Below, piece after piece: positions 20,642 to 31,360 of a DNA stretch of 64,000 nt; positions within the stretch are counted from its first letter, which is position 1; each line of letters begins with the position of its first letter. The stretch covers positions 1,488,001-1,552,000 of the forward strand of contig JANTQA010000020.1 of the NCBI GenBank assembly GCA_027625915.1. Reading direction: 5' to 3'. Origin of the DNA: Anaeramoeba flamelloides (lineage: Eukaryota > Metamonada > Anaeramoebidae). A program made the translations under genes and the position numbers. The notes under the pieces were generated by a model. The model saw nothing but the letters and a program-made list of their open reading frames with translations, had not been told where the DNA came from and did no database searches.

Positions 20642-20755
20642 ATGACCCAATGTGGTTCGAATTTAGTTGCTAAAGTATTGAAGGAAAGAAATTGTGGTTG
20701 CAATTTAACTTCTTCTTATATGCAATTACCTTTTACTGGAATCAACTTCTGTTAG
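20642..20755 (+). CDS. Possible orphan first exon, 37 codons
   Basis: An ATG-started frame reading MTQCGSNLVAKVLKERNCGC. The stretch SNLVAKVLKERN is reminiscent of the N-terminus of thiamine-diphosphate enzymes (acetolactate synthase or 2-hydroxyacyl-CoA lyase type), but the glycine motif that should follow is absent. The TAG stop is immediately followed by a perfect donor-like GTAAG. I find no continuation. It may be chance, a decayed exon, or a gene remnant cut off by the repeats downstream. Confidence 0.18.
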   Translation: MTQCGSNLVAKVLKERNCGCNLTSSYMQLPFTGINFC

Positions 20756-21040
20756 GTAAGATAATATTTTCTTGCACAAGGATTAACTTCTGTCAAGTAC
20801 TGTATTACACAACCAAGTGGTATTATATAAGTAGTTTAGAAATTTTAGGCATAATTAACATAAAAGGAAACAGCCAACAACCCATTCAAAATTCAGGTTT
20901 ACAAAATAAACTTTTTAAGTTTAATTTTGGCCTTTTTTTTTTTGTTATTTTTTTCCTCTTTTTTATTTCTTGATTTTCTTTCTATTTTTCTTGTATTTGT
21001 TTAGAAAGAAAATTATTTCTTTTTTTTTTTTTTTTAAAGA

Positions 21041-21320
21041 AAGGCTATACTATGGAGTATAATCTTGCCTACATTATAGCTAGGAAATTTTTTTTTTAAA
21101 TATATTTAGGTATTACGGAAGTGCCTCCAAGTGCCGTAGAGTGCCGTTAGCTTTTTTTTAATTTTAGAAATTAAAAAAAAAGCTAACGACAGTTTTCCAG
21201 AATTCAAAAGAATAGAGAAAAATCAAAGATTTAACTCAATTCTTTTAAATTATGGAAAAGCTAAAGGCGTTTTTTTTTAATTTTTGAAATCTAAAGAAAA
21301 TTAAAAAAAACCTAACAGCA
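21041..21320 (-). repeat. Palindromic family B repeat, reversed copy
   Basis: Starts with the reverse of the B boundary block (GAGTATAATCTTGCCTACA), then the GC-rich spacer CCGTAGAGTGCCGTTAGC. A hairpin follows (GTTAGC, T run, AATTTTAGAAATT, A run, GCTAAC), then the second hairpin TTTTCCAGAATTCAAAAG against CTTTTAAATTATGGAAAA. Confidence 0.6.
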
Positions 21321-21644
21321 AAAGGAAGCAAGTTTAAAAAAGTGTGATATAAAAGTGTTTAATAGTTCCCAGAAAAATAGTTCAATTAAAGTTTGTTGAC
21401 TTTTTTAAATTTCTTTTTGTAAACTTTTTTGTCACACTTAACTGTTAAAATCAAATTAAAGTAATTAAAATTTTCTCTCAAAGTTTAAGAAGGAAGTCAA
21501 ATTTGATTTCTAAAAATATCTCATTTCGAATTGATTTTGTGAATATCTTTGGGTTTTTTTCAGCTAATAATTCGCAAAAAATATTTGAGAACTTTAAAAA
21601 TTTTCATTTTTTAATTGGAAAATAACCGTATGAAAATTATACGG

Positions 21645-23840
21645 CAGCTATTTTTAAAAAGTGAGTACTAAAAAATTTATAAAGCGCTACTCAAACTGTT
21701 TGATTCCCACTTTTTAGGAGCAATTTGAGTGACACTTGGTAAAACTTTTATTCCTCAATTTTTGAAAATGGCAGTAAAAGGAAAATGAATAGTAAAAAAA
21801 AAAAAAATATTTGGAATCTTTCCGAATTTAATTTTGAACACAAACAATGATTCCTTTTGTTAATACACAAAATTTCTGATTTTGGATAGTAAGACAAATT
21901 TTTTTTATTTTTTGGGATTTCTTTGTTCCTCTTTTAATTGAAGAAAGAAAATAACTCATTTTAACTGAACACTATAAACAATTTGTGGGAATTTTAATCA
22001 GATTCATTTTAAAATTGACAATAAATACTGATAAACTCACATCAACCTTTTAAACTTTTTTGTTCACTTTCCTATTTTTGAAAATGTTTTTATGAGCCTT
22101 GAAGAAAGGATTTTATTGGTATAAATACAAAGAAAACTTGGTAATTAGTTGGAAACAAGACTTTTGTTCGAAACAATTTTGTTTTAAAAGTCAGATAACA
22201 AGATGTAAAAAACGGAAATAGAACAGAAAAGTTTAAAACCTTTTTTTTGAATTTATCGTTACAGCCATTTTAAAAAAGTGATTTCTTTTTTTTTTAAAAA
22301 ATTGTCAAAATTAAAACCTTTTTAAAATTTTCTTTTTTAGAACCATTTTAAAAAAGTGATTAGTGTTTTTTTCATGAGATTGTCATATTTAAAAGATTTT
22401 TCAATTTTTCTTTTTTAGAACCATTTTAAAAAAGTTATTAGTGTTTTTTTCATGAGATTGTCTGAATTAAAACTTTTTTAATGTTGTTTGTTTTCATTGT
22501 GTATGATACATTTTTAAAAAGAGTACTTTCCTTCCAAATACCAACTTCTATATTATATTTAAAGGTTGAGTTCTCACTTTATTAAAATAGAAAACTTTTA
22601 AAAGTTTAAAAAATAGCCCTCTCTATTTTAAAACTGCTGTATCAAATAATTTGACAATGTTTTGTTTCTCATTTCCAAAATTTCATTAAATACTGATAAA
22701 TACAAATAAATATCTGAAAATTTTTACATCATTTTCTTTTTTATAAATTTTTTTACAAAAGCTTTGAATAAGGCATTTTATTGGTTTACGTGTGAAGAAA
22801 CTTTGTAAAATTGGTTTGACTTCAAAAAATTCTTTGTCTTGAGTTGTTTTAAAAGTTGAGTTAATAGATTACAAAAAGGGAACTTGAACTAAAAATTTTA
22901 TTACATTTATTTGAATTTATCAGTAATTTAAAAGGTAGTTTTTAACAGAAAAACTTTGGTAGGTTGTAAGATCAGAAACTAATAATTGTTGGTAAACCAA
23001 TTGAAAAAAAAAAGTGTGCATTTAATTTAAGTTTGCCAGTAACAATTAGTTATCATTATGATTTGTTGGTTTCTTTTCTTGACTGTATTTTTTTTTTATT
23101 TTTGTCAAGATTAAAAAATAAGGAAAAAAAAAAAAAAAAAGAAGAAACCATTGGATAGAATCATTCGTTGGTTAGTGAAAAACCGATTAGTGGTAGATGA
23201 GTTCAAAAAGATTGATGATAGAATATAGTCGTTTTAAAAAAGTGAGGACTTTTTAAAAACTTTTTTGAAAGTTTAGCCATTTTAATAAAGTGAGAACTCA
23301 AACTTTAAGCATGATGAACGGGTTGTGGTGGGGAGAAAAGAAACTTTTTTCAGAACAGAAAACTTCAAAAAAGTTCTAATTCAAACAATCTCATAAAAAA
23401 AACAGAAATAACTTTTTGAAAATGGCTCTAAAAAAGAAAAATTTAAAAAGGTTTTAATTCTGCTAATCTCATAAAAAAAAACTAATCACTTTTTTAAAAT
23501 GGCACCAAAAAAGAAAAATTAAAAAAGGTTTTAAATTGATAATGTCTTTTAAAAAAAACTAATCACTTTTTTAAAATAACTGTAATTCAAAAATGTCGTT
23601 GACTCGATGTTAAAGTTTAAAAAAAAGATAACAAATTATTCTTTTGGAATTATTAAGAAATCAGTCAAAAGAAGAAGTATCAAATATTTCATCCATTAAA
23701 AGTTTCAATCTTTCAAACAACTGTTTTAAAAAAAGTGCAAGTATTAAAAAATGTCACCCAAATTGCTTAAAAAAGTGGGAGTCAAACAGTTTGAGTTCGG
23801 CTTGGGAAAACTTTTATTTCTCACTTTTCGAAAACAACTG
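21645..23840. mobile_element. Foldback-type element with nested inverted and direct repeats
   Basis: The termini are mutual inverted repeats: left CAGCTATTTTTAAAAAGTGAG, then CTCAAACTGTTTGATTCCCA; right TGGGAGTCAAACAGTTTGAG, then CTCACTTTTCGAAAACAACTG. Subterminally the left arm has three units of about 78 bp (22254-22500) containing CCATTTTAAAAAAGTGATTA and TTCATGAGATTGTC; the right arm has three units of the same sequence in reverse (23361-23595). The centre also holds a direct duplication of roughly 230 bp (about 22010-22260 and 22680-22925). No protein-coding frame is visible. I see no clear target duplication. Confidence 0.62.
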
Positions 23841-23849
23841 TTTTTGAAA

Positions 23850-24237
23850 AACATGACATTAACTTTGAATTTGCAAGCTTGCGGTATGAGTTCAACCTTT
23901 TGGTTGATCGATTTAAAGTAGCTGATCTTTAAAGGTTTTAAGAAAATTTTTTGGAGAAAGCACAATAAAGACATAAATTTATACAAAAACAATCTGCAAA
24001 AAAGAGAAAAAATAAAGAAAAAGTTTGATTTTTTTTTTGAAAATGATTACCTATTCTCCAATTCCGAAACCAGCATTCCATTTGAAGGGGTAGATCGTTT
24101 TCGTTTAATACTAGAGTGGGACCATGAAGCACGAATTTACTGTTTTCAGAAACGTAATGGTAACGTTTCATTTTGAAATTTTCATCGAAAGGAATCTTCG
24201 AGAGCTGCAAATATTTGCATAAGGAAAATTGATCCAT
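23850..24237 (-). pseudogene. 5' fragment of an unrecognised gene, running into the foldback element
   Basis: On the minus strand an ATG at 24237 opens a well-composed frame: MDQFSLCKYLQLSKIPFDEN, then FVLHGPTLVLNENDLPLQME and CWFRNWRI. This ends at a donor-like ATAG|GTAATC (about 24047). After a T-rich 50-bp gap with TTTTTTGCAG there is more coding-like sequence: LKPLKISYFKSINQKVELIP and QACKFKVNVMFFKN (about 23940-23845). The simple join is not in frame with the second piece: one base too few or too many near the AAAAAATTTT run. The good frame stops at the border of the foldback element. I do not recognise the family. Best read as a gene broken by the insertion and partly decayed, or an exon pair with a sequence error. 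Confidence 0.42.
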
Positions 24238-24829
24238 CGAACCAAAAAATAGTTAAGATTTGGTGGAAGAAACCAAAGTAAAAGAAAAAAAAATGATATC
24301 CCGACCAAAGTATTCTATGTGTGTGTTGATTTCTGTTGGGTTTTTGCTGTTAGGTTTTTTTTTCTGATGGCAAAATCCTTTTTTTTATTTTTTTTTCATT
24401 CTCGGGTTATGTCAAAGATATTAACATTTCTTCTTTAAGAAGAAAAATCAAAATTACTCAGATTAATTTTAGGTTTTCAATTGCTTTAGTTTTTAGGATT
24501 ATTTTTTCAAGTTTTTTGAAATATGTCTAGTCAATTAGTTTTGGAAATTTTAAAAAAAATTGTACTAGGAAAATTGTTTTGTATTGTAGAATTTCAACTT
24601 TTCACCAAAACTGTTAAAGTTTGGGGGAGTGATTTTTATCAATAGTGAACTTTTAAGAAATGTTAATGAGAAAAACATTTCTTTTAGTTCTCTTTCTTTT
24701 TCTTCAACTGGCACAAGACTTTAGAAACTAAAAATAAATTACTCTGAACAAGAAAACGTTTTTACTTTGCGAAAATATGGTAGCGTGAGACTTTTGTTAA
24801 TCCATTAACTAGAAATAAAAAAAAGGTAA

Positions 24830-24999
24830 TTACTGGTATTTCAAGAATAAATGGGAAGGAATATTCACTTTCTTTTCTATATTTTTTTTTATATAATTAG
24901 AGTTTTCCAAGAAGTGGGTTGTAATTTGTGGTTTCATTGGAAAAAGGAAATCGAAAATGAAGTGAAAATTTTTCCCATTTAAAATTCAAACACCAGTAA
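24830..24999. mobile_element. Small MITE (family D), best copy
   Basis: About 170 bp with inverted ends: left TACTGGTATTTCAAGAATAA then ATGGGAAGGAATATTCACTT; right AAGTGAAAATTTTTCCCATTT then AAAATTCAAACACCAGTA. The match is about 40 bp long. CTGG...CCAG flanked by TA suggests a Tc1/mariner-type target (TA). Related copies are near 480, 25439, 47990 and 63855. Confidence 0.7.
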
Positions 25000-25438
25000 T
25001 GAGCATTGTTTCAAAACAGTATGAGAAAAAAAAATTTAATAAACAGAAAATGGGGCTATTGAAGTTTAGACACCATATTCAAGATAAATTTAAAACCTTT
25101 TATTTGACTCTTTTTGAAACCGCAAAGATTCTATTTTCGAAATCTAAATCGGAGAAAATTACTTTTGATAACCTTTTTTTTGTACGAGTATTTTTATTTA
25201 GGGTTGATAGGTTAATTGTAGTCTTACAATAACAAATTACCAAACAATTTAAAAGATCAAAAAACCACATACTATTTCTTGAAAAACTCTATTTGTCAAA
25301 GAAGAAAAGTAAATAAACTGAATATATTTTGCCATTTATTCTTCAAATCAAATAAGAAAAATTTTTGCCCTTTACCTTTCAAATACAAGTGTTTTCAAAA
25401 TAATACATGACGAGATGTCTAATACAGGTTTCAAAATT

Positions 25439-25604
25439 CTGGTATTTGAATTACAAATAGGAAGGAATATTCACTTCCTTTTCCATATTTTTTTTTCAAA
25501 ATAGAGTCTCAAAGAAGTAGGTTGAAATTTCCAAAACTTTTTTTTGAAAAAGGAAATTGAAAATGAAGTGAAAATTTTTCACAATCAAAAGTCAAATACC
25601 AGTA
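25439..25604. mobile_element. Small MITE (family D), second copy
   Basis: CTGGTATTTGAATTACAAAT at the left and CAAATACCAGTA at the right, with the same TATTCACTTCC / GAAGTGAAAATTTTTC inner pair and the same middle (CAAAGAAGTAGGTTG) as the copy 440 bp upstream, in the same orientation. Confidence 0.68.
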
Positions 25605-25869
25605 TAAAGTATGATTTTTATTTCTAGAAGACCTATACACCTAACGTATCTAAAAAACAGAAAACAAACCCTAAGCAATCATGGTACTGATTTCTTCAAG
25701 TTCTATTCTTTCAAAAAGAAAAGCTAAAAATAAATGATCCAATTTGAAAATTTATCTCAAAATTAGGGATCAATTTTTGATGAAATATTAACCATTTTAA
25801 ACAAAACATTTAATAAAAATTCGAGACAGTACGACAAAAGTTCAACAAATTTCATTCATAATTTAAAAT

Positions 25870-26030
25870 TTACTCTAAAAACCCAGGTATTTATTTTCAA
25901 AAATGATTTTATTATTAGGTATACAATCCAACGCCGGTGAATTAGAGGTTCCATTCAATAAGAAAAAAAAAAGCACAATTATATTATGTAGGAAGATTCC
26001 AAGGTTTTGGAGACGAATTATTTTGATCAC
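25870..26030 (-). mobile_element. Possible Tc1/mariner transposase remnant
   Basis: On the minus strand a Tc1-like end (CAGTGATCAAAATAATTC, from 26028) is followed within about 110 bp by a frame reading LLNGTSNSPALDCIPNNKI. This resembles the SPDLNPIEN motif near the end of Tc1/mariner DDE domains (S-P-x-L-x-x-I-x-N kept). The short distance from the end would mean a large internal deletion. The motif is short and the match could be chance. Confidence 0.35.
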
Positions 26031-26178
26031 TGCATGATTAATTCTCACAAAATTCCTTTCACAAAGACTGGTAATTAACAAACAAACCATCTTCGGACAT
26101 AGGATTTGTGATTGAGTGATCTGCTCAAAAAAATTACATTGGTCGGAAAAATATATTGGAAAAATGGTTATAAATATC

Positions 26179-26354
26179 TTAAGGGGATGATCTAGATTAA
26201 ATTTTTTTACCTAAATTTAAATGAGATGGAGAAAAATTTTTGCCAATTACTTAGATTTGAAAACCCTTTTTATTTTCAATATTAAACACATTTCTAGATT
26301 AGGGATCCTTATTTAGAAATTCGTCAAAAAAAATAATATAGACTAGTCCTTTAA
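26179..26354. mobile_element. TTAA-bounded TIR element, subfamily 2, short copy
   Basis: TTAA at both edges. Left TTAAGGGGATGATCTAGATT; right GACTAGTCCTTTAA. About 176 bp. The ends agree loosely with the better pair at 26969-28089. Confidence 0.45.
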
Positions 26355-26968
26355 GGCCCATTCCCAGTCTAAAATCAAATTATGATCATTTATTTTTTTA
26401 TTTTTTTTAATTAACTTTTTTTGGAATATCCACAACTTATAGTTTTGAATAAAATATTTGGGTAGGTTTGAATAGTAATAATTTTTCCATTTCAGACAGT
26501 ATTTTGTTCATGGGGTTTTTGAGAAAAGAAGATTGAAAAAAATGTCCATTTTTTTCCTTTTATGCTGTGGCTGGTACTTTAAAAAATTGAGTTTTTTATG
26601 CCTTTTTACAAAAAAATGAAAGTACACAAAGTAATGTGTCTATAAATAATTATTTAAATATCAAAAAAAAAATATTTTATTTTTAAAATTGCCTTTACTT
26701 TAGAATTCATTTGGGAAAAGTCAATCTAGACTATCACAATTTGTACTGAAAATATTTGGAAAAATATGTTTTTTATTAATTCTACCCAACTGAATTCAAA
26801 GTTAAAATTAATTTTAAAAAAGTTATGCATCATTTAATAACCCAGTTATAATATATGCTATTATGTGATTTAACACACTTCTATTTTTCTAAAAAAACCC
26901 TAAAAACCCAATTATTTAAAATATTTTTAACCATTTTTTAAATAAATTTTCCGGATCACTGAATACTC

Positions 26969-28089
26969 TTAAGGGAGTAGTCATTTTTGAAAATAAAATG
27001 AAGTCTTGTCAAGATCTTGAAATTTTTTTTTTTTGTAATTTGTGTTTCGACTTATGAAATGGATGAGTTAGCCCCACTTAAACAATTTATTGAATTGAGT
27101 ATCTTTTTTGAAATTGAAAATTTGCATGTTTCCATTATAAAACCAAAAAAAGTAACTGATTATTTTGTTTAATAATTAAGTTAATTCTTGAAAATGGGAA
27201 AACATATTTTACATTTTATGTTGAAAAGTATTGATTTTGAAAGAAACTTTTTTATTTGGTTTACTTTTCTTTGATTAATATTTAAATTCAAATCTCAGCC
27301 AATAAAACTAAATGAAGTATAGGTGGACAATAAATGAATATTAGGTTGAAGCTTAACTACAGTTTATCAATTAAATTAAGATCTTTTATGCAAAAAAAAA
27401 TTTTTTCTTTAAGGTTTCATTTTATTTTCAAAAAATGAAAAAAAATTGCAAAAAAATTTTTAAATATTGAAAAATTTTTTTAACAAATTGTTTGGTCTTA
27501 TTCAAAAGAATCCTTATAATAATTCAATTCATTTTTGGCAGAAAAAAAATGATTTTGAATTTTGAGGATAAAATTAACTAATATTCGTAAATATCTTCAA
27601 AAAATTTTTATTTTGAAAAATCGACTTTTGTCTTAATACAAAAACAACATTTCTGAGTAAAATGTTTCCGTGGCCTAAAAACTTTGATTATTATAACTGC
27701 TCTTCTTAAAAAAATACAATAATTTTTTAATCCGTTGAATATATCAATTTTTTTGGTTAACCAAAAGTTTTATCCCAAAAAAGAAAAATAATCTTTATAT
27801 TAATATTACTGGTAACAAAGACTTGTTATAGTATAAAAATGGCCAAAATTACAATAAACGGGGTAAAAAATAGATAAATTGTGAGAAAAAAAAAAAATAA
27901 TTTAATAGTTTTCTTTTTCAGAAAAAATGGAAAAAAAAAATTGATCTCACTAAACTAATTTTCTTTTATGACTATCTTATTCAATCAGAATTTTTTGACA
28001 CTTGGGATCTACAAAATTTGTAAGTAGAGAATACTACCAATAACATATTTTAAAAATTTACCTGTTTTCGTAGAAGACTAGTCCCTTAA
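26969..28089. mobile_element. TTAA-bounded TIR element, subfamily 2, long copy
   Basis: 1121 bp with TTAA at both borders. The left end TTAAGGGAGTAGTCATTTTT mirrors the right end AGAAGACTAGTCCCTTAA; the first 14 bases match with one difference. The inside is AT-rich with no long frame. Its outermost bases (TTAAGGGA) are shared with subfamily 1, which links the two groups. Confidence 0.58.
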
Positions 28090-28135
28090 TTTTTTTTTTT
28101 TGTTTGTTAATTGAATATTTAATCGAAAGAATAAT

Positions 28136-28580
28136 ATAGTGATCAAAAATATGCATCACCCAATACTATAATCTATATTTCAAAATATAATACCAGCCCT
28201 TTTTTCTTCTTGTTCCAATATAACATCCAATTTAATACAAACGGCACCTAAGTTCAAATCAATTTTGAAAGTTAAAACATTATTATTTAAAATAAATTTT
28301 AAATTAGGAATCCAATTTGTTGAAAATTTTTAGTAATTTTCTCAATTTTTGCCAAATTTATCTGTTTTTTTTTATTGAAAAAAATATTTCTTCAAAAATT
28401 AACTCTATTTATTTGGGATAAAATTTCCCATTTAGCCTTTATTTTTAGCTTTTCTCCCCAAAAAATAGAACTCTAATAAATCATTACCATATTTATTTAT
28501 AGTTTATTGTTGATTTATTTGATCATTTAATGTTTAGATCTTCAATAACAAAAAAAAAACACCTTTTATTTTGAAACATG
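28136..28580 (+). repeat. Family F repeat with Tc1-type terminus, copy 2
   Basis: Starts TAGTGATCAAAAATATGC and runs in parallel with 5818-6260 and 49311-49769, ending CCTTTTATTTTGAAACATG. Confidence 0.58.
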
Positions 28581-28620
28581 TCGTAATATTACCCACTTTT
28601 TATCTTGAAAACAATAGAAC

Positions 28621-28622
28621 AG

Positions 28623-28666
<44 letters not shown>
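28621..28666. repeat. (AT)n microsatellite
   Basis: Nearly pure AT dinucleotide run with one early interruption (AAATAT). Confidence 0.85.
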
Positions 28667-28669
<3 letters not shown>

Positions 28670-29699
28670 TATTTTTATTTACATTCTGTGATTTATTTTA
28701 GAAAAACCATGAAAAAAAAAGTAATAATAGAGCAAGAGTATCATGTTTTTTTAAAAACCTAATTGAAATATAAGAATAAATCCACAAAAATCTTTAATAA
28801 TTTATATAACATTTTTTGAAATAATCGATTGATATAAATAAATCTATAATTTAAATATTTCGCTTCTTGTTTGGCATTTATCTGGAGAAATAAAACATAT
28901 AAACATTTTAACCAGGATTTCAATAATAAAAGGGATATAATTTCAAATATTTTTTATATTTCCTTTTTGTTCTTTTTGAAAAACCTACATTATTCTAAAA
29001 GGAATGGATTAGAAATTGTGATTTCTAATCATAAACTAAATTTCATAATAAATGTCCCAATTTTTTTTTTTACTTTTTTTTATTTTTAGAAGAAAAACAA
29101 ATATTTCTTTTGTATAGAACTGAATATTAAAATAGTAATTTTTTTATTATAATAGATAACTTCAATTTATAAAAATTTTTCTTTCCAAATTTTGATTTTT
29201 AATGGTCCAATAATTTTGAAATTAGATTTATATTTAGTATGTTTTTTTATGACATACATTTGGTTTAGTCTCAGTGAAAGAAGAATCCGAGGCAAAAATT
29301 CGTTTTTCAGAATTGTCTAAAAGGATAATCACCCATAATTTAGCCCAAGTTAAATTCCACATACCTGTATATTAAATAGTACTGTTAATTGAAAAATAAA
29401 AAGATCAAAATTTTCATTCAGCTTTTGAAAAATAACACACCCTTCGAGAATTAATATAAAACAAATCATCAAAGTTCCCCAATTCTAAAAGAGGTAAATC
29501 AATAATGTAAGATTTGGAAGAATAAAAATTTGAAATGTTACAAGATTTTTGAAATCTTTTTTTGGCAAAGCTGAATGGAAATTTTGTTCCCTTTATTTTG
29601 AAACAAATAGTTCTTTCACTAAAGTGTAATTAAACAATTATTTAATAAATTGAAATTGTAATCAACAATTTGTGATAAAAGTTAAACATAATTTTTTAA

Positions 29700-30060
29700 A
29701 GTCCTTGTCAAAAATTCTTGGTAAGATCAATCCATAAAAGAAAAAATAAATAATTAAAGACAAAATTGAGGATTAAACACAATACCAGTTTTTTTAATAA
29801 TATCTTTTGAGTGTGTGTTTTTTTGAATATTCAATCATTACAAATTTGTTGAAAAAATTGACATTTTTAAGAGATCTCCAAAGCAACACATTGGATATTG
29901 CTAATAAAAAGTAGATCTAAATTGTGTTTGTTGGTTTGATTGATAATAATATAAATGAACTACTCTTTGAAGTTTATTGGTTTCTTCCTATAATTGGCTG
30001 TACTTTTTGTATTCCAGTCTTTCATGGCTTCCAATAAAAATTCGAATGAACTTTTTTTCA
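29700..30060 (+). repeat. Family G repeat, copy 1
   Basis: About 350 bp matching 46868-47215: AAAAATTCTTGGTAAGATC, CAACACAATACCAG-like, AAATTTGTTGAAAAAATTGAC, GAAGTTTATTGGTTTCTTCC. Identity is moderate (about three quarters by eye). No terminal repeats were found. An exon-like ATG frame near 30027 lies inside the repeat and is not called. Confidence 0.5.
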
Positions 30061-30424
30061 GCAAAGGTAAAGATTTTTTTTGTATTCATTTTCAATTGAG
30101 CACAATTCAGTCCTTAAATTAAAAAACTTGTTTATTTGTAATTTGGAATTATATCTGTAAGTCATAAGAGAACAAAAATAAAAAAATTTAATATTTAAAC
30201 AATCAAATTCATTATATTTTAATCAAAAGAAAGTTTATCTCAATCCAACCAATTAGCCATGAAAACCTTTCGAAAAAAATTTTAACCATTCGAAATCATT
30301 TTTTTCTTATTTTTTGTCAAAAATAAATATTTCCAAAAAAGCACAACAAAAAACAACTTAAATATTAACGAACCTTTTAAAATTTAACAAAACCTTAGGC
30401 AATTAAATAAAGGAAACAAAAGTA

Positions 30425-30964
30425 ATGGCTTTACGAATTCGACATGGCAAACGAAAAACAGAAATCATGAAAGGCTTTTCTGTCAATTTTTACGATGATC
30501 ACACCATTGATTTTACGAATAATTATATCAAACAAGGAAAAGGAGATGACGTTGTAGTTGCAATTTACAACGAATCAGAAAAGGACTCTCTGTTAACACA
30601 CGAGGAAACAGGCGAAATCAGATATACGCTTTATCTGCAAACCAAATCTAATTTCACAAGAAACATTAATGAACAGCCAATTCAAATCAAACAAGGGCTG
30701 TTCCAATATGGCGGAGACAGAATTTGCTATCGGTCTGCGACGATTAAAGGGAGCTATCAAATAATTCAAAAGAAAAAGGGATTTTCGGGGTGTTGTTCTT
30801 GCTGCAAAAAGAACAAAGATCGTTACTTTTTGAAAATCAAGGCAAAAATTACAAACCCAATAAAAGATTTTAGATGGTATTATGACAAAAGCTTTAAGAA
30901 AAATGAAAAATCACTCCCTATAATTATTGAGGGTCAAGTTCGTATCAAGTCTTTTTTAGACTAA
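30425..30964 (+). CDS. Conserved-looking protein of unknown function, 179 residues
   Basis: A single exon with clearly coding composition. It begins MALRIRHGKRKTEIMKGF (basic), followed by alternating polar and hydrophobic stretches that suggest a beta-rich fold: HTIDFTNNYIKQGKGDDVVV, EIRYTLYLQTKSNF, GLFQYGGDRICYRSATIKGS, DRYFLKIKAKI, PIIIEGQVRIKSF. Residues about 120-127 form a cysteine cluster (GCCSCCKK) between two strands, which could be a palmitoylated membrane loop or a small metal site; both are guesses. There is no signal peptide and no transmembrane segment. An arrestin- or C2-like sandwich would fit the pattern, but I cannot name a family. The start is the first ATG and lies in an A-rich context (CAAAAGTAATGG). 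Confidence 0.72.
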   Translation: MALRIRHGKRKTEIMKGFSVNFYDDHTIDFTNNYIKQGKGDDVVVAIYNESEKDSLLTHEETGEIRYTLYLQTKSNFTRNINEQPIQIKQGLFQYGGDRICYRSATIKGSYQIIQKKKGFSGCCSCCKKNKDRYFLKIKAKITNPIKDFRWYYDKSFKKNEKSLPIIIEGQVRIKSFLD

Positions 30965-31200
30965 CCTTACCCTTTTCTCAGCACCTTAAGAATCTTTCAT
31001 TTTTTTTTTTTTGTTTTTGTTTTTGTTTTGATTTTCCCTGTGTCTTTTTTATTGTTTTTCTTTTATTTTGCAATCAAACAAAATTTAATCAACTCAATCA
31101 GAATATAAATTACACTAACACATAAAGAGAAATAACACACATCTTTTCTTTATGAAATTCAATACCCAAGTATTGTATTTTCAAGTTCTTTATTTTTCAT

Positions 31201-31360
31201 TTAAGGGATTAGTGTCTACCATAGAGAAGCCTAAAATTAAAATATGTTGATGTTGTGGGGAAACCATATTAGTGCCCGCTGATTCGAGTTTCTCTAAAAA
31301 TTCGTTTTCTTGAATAGTCAAAAAAGTCGATCTAATCTATTAAGGAAGTAGGCAAATTTA
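31201..31360 (-). mobile_element. Partial TTAA element, subfamily 1 (right end, reversed)
   Basis: TTAAGGGATTAGTGTCTACC continues with GAGAAGCCTAAAATTAAAAT, matching the reverse of the right terminus at 54296. GTTTCTCTAAAAATTCG inside also aligns. Homology fades after about 160 bp and no partner terminus was found. Confidence 0.5.

Larger units (their letters stand above)
20104..21644. other. Intergenic region upstream of the PH/coiled-coil gene
   Basis: Presumed promoter of the minus-strand gene, with a 29-base T run (20180-20208) about 80 bp before its start codon and further T/A runs. It also holds a coding-like 37-codon plus-strand frame (20642-20755) and a reversed family B repeat (21041-21320). 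Confidence 0.45.
24238..30424. other. Gene-free region rich in small elements
   Basis: Holds two small MITE copies (24830-24999, 25439-25604), a Tc1-like remnant (25870-26030), two TTAA elements of subfamily 2 (26179-26354, 26969-28089), a family F repeat (28136-28580), an (AT)n run (28621-28666) and a family G repeat (29700-30060). A 77-codon frame starting at 24999 on the edge of a MITE has no motif and is not called. Sequence between these elements shows nothing recognisable. Confidence 0.55.

Noticed and set aside
20655-20668. GGTTCGAATTTAG, a tRNA-like T-loop word
   Set aside because: The flanking sequence does not pair into a T-stem or acceptor stem.
30027-30068. Exon-like MASNKNSNELFF frame with acceptor and donor motifs
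   Set aside because: It lies within the family G repeat, whose other copy at 46868-47215 has no corresponding frame.
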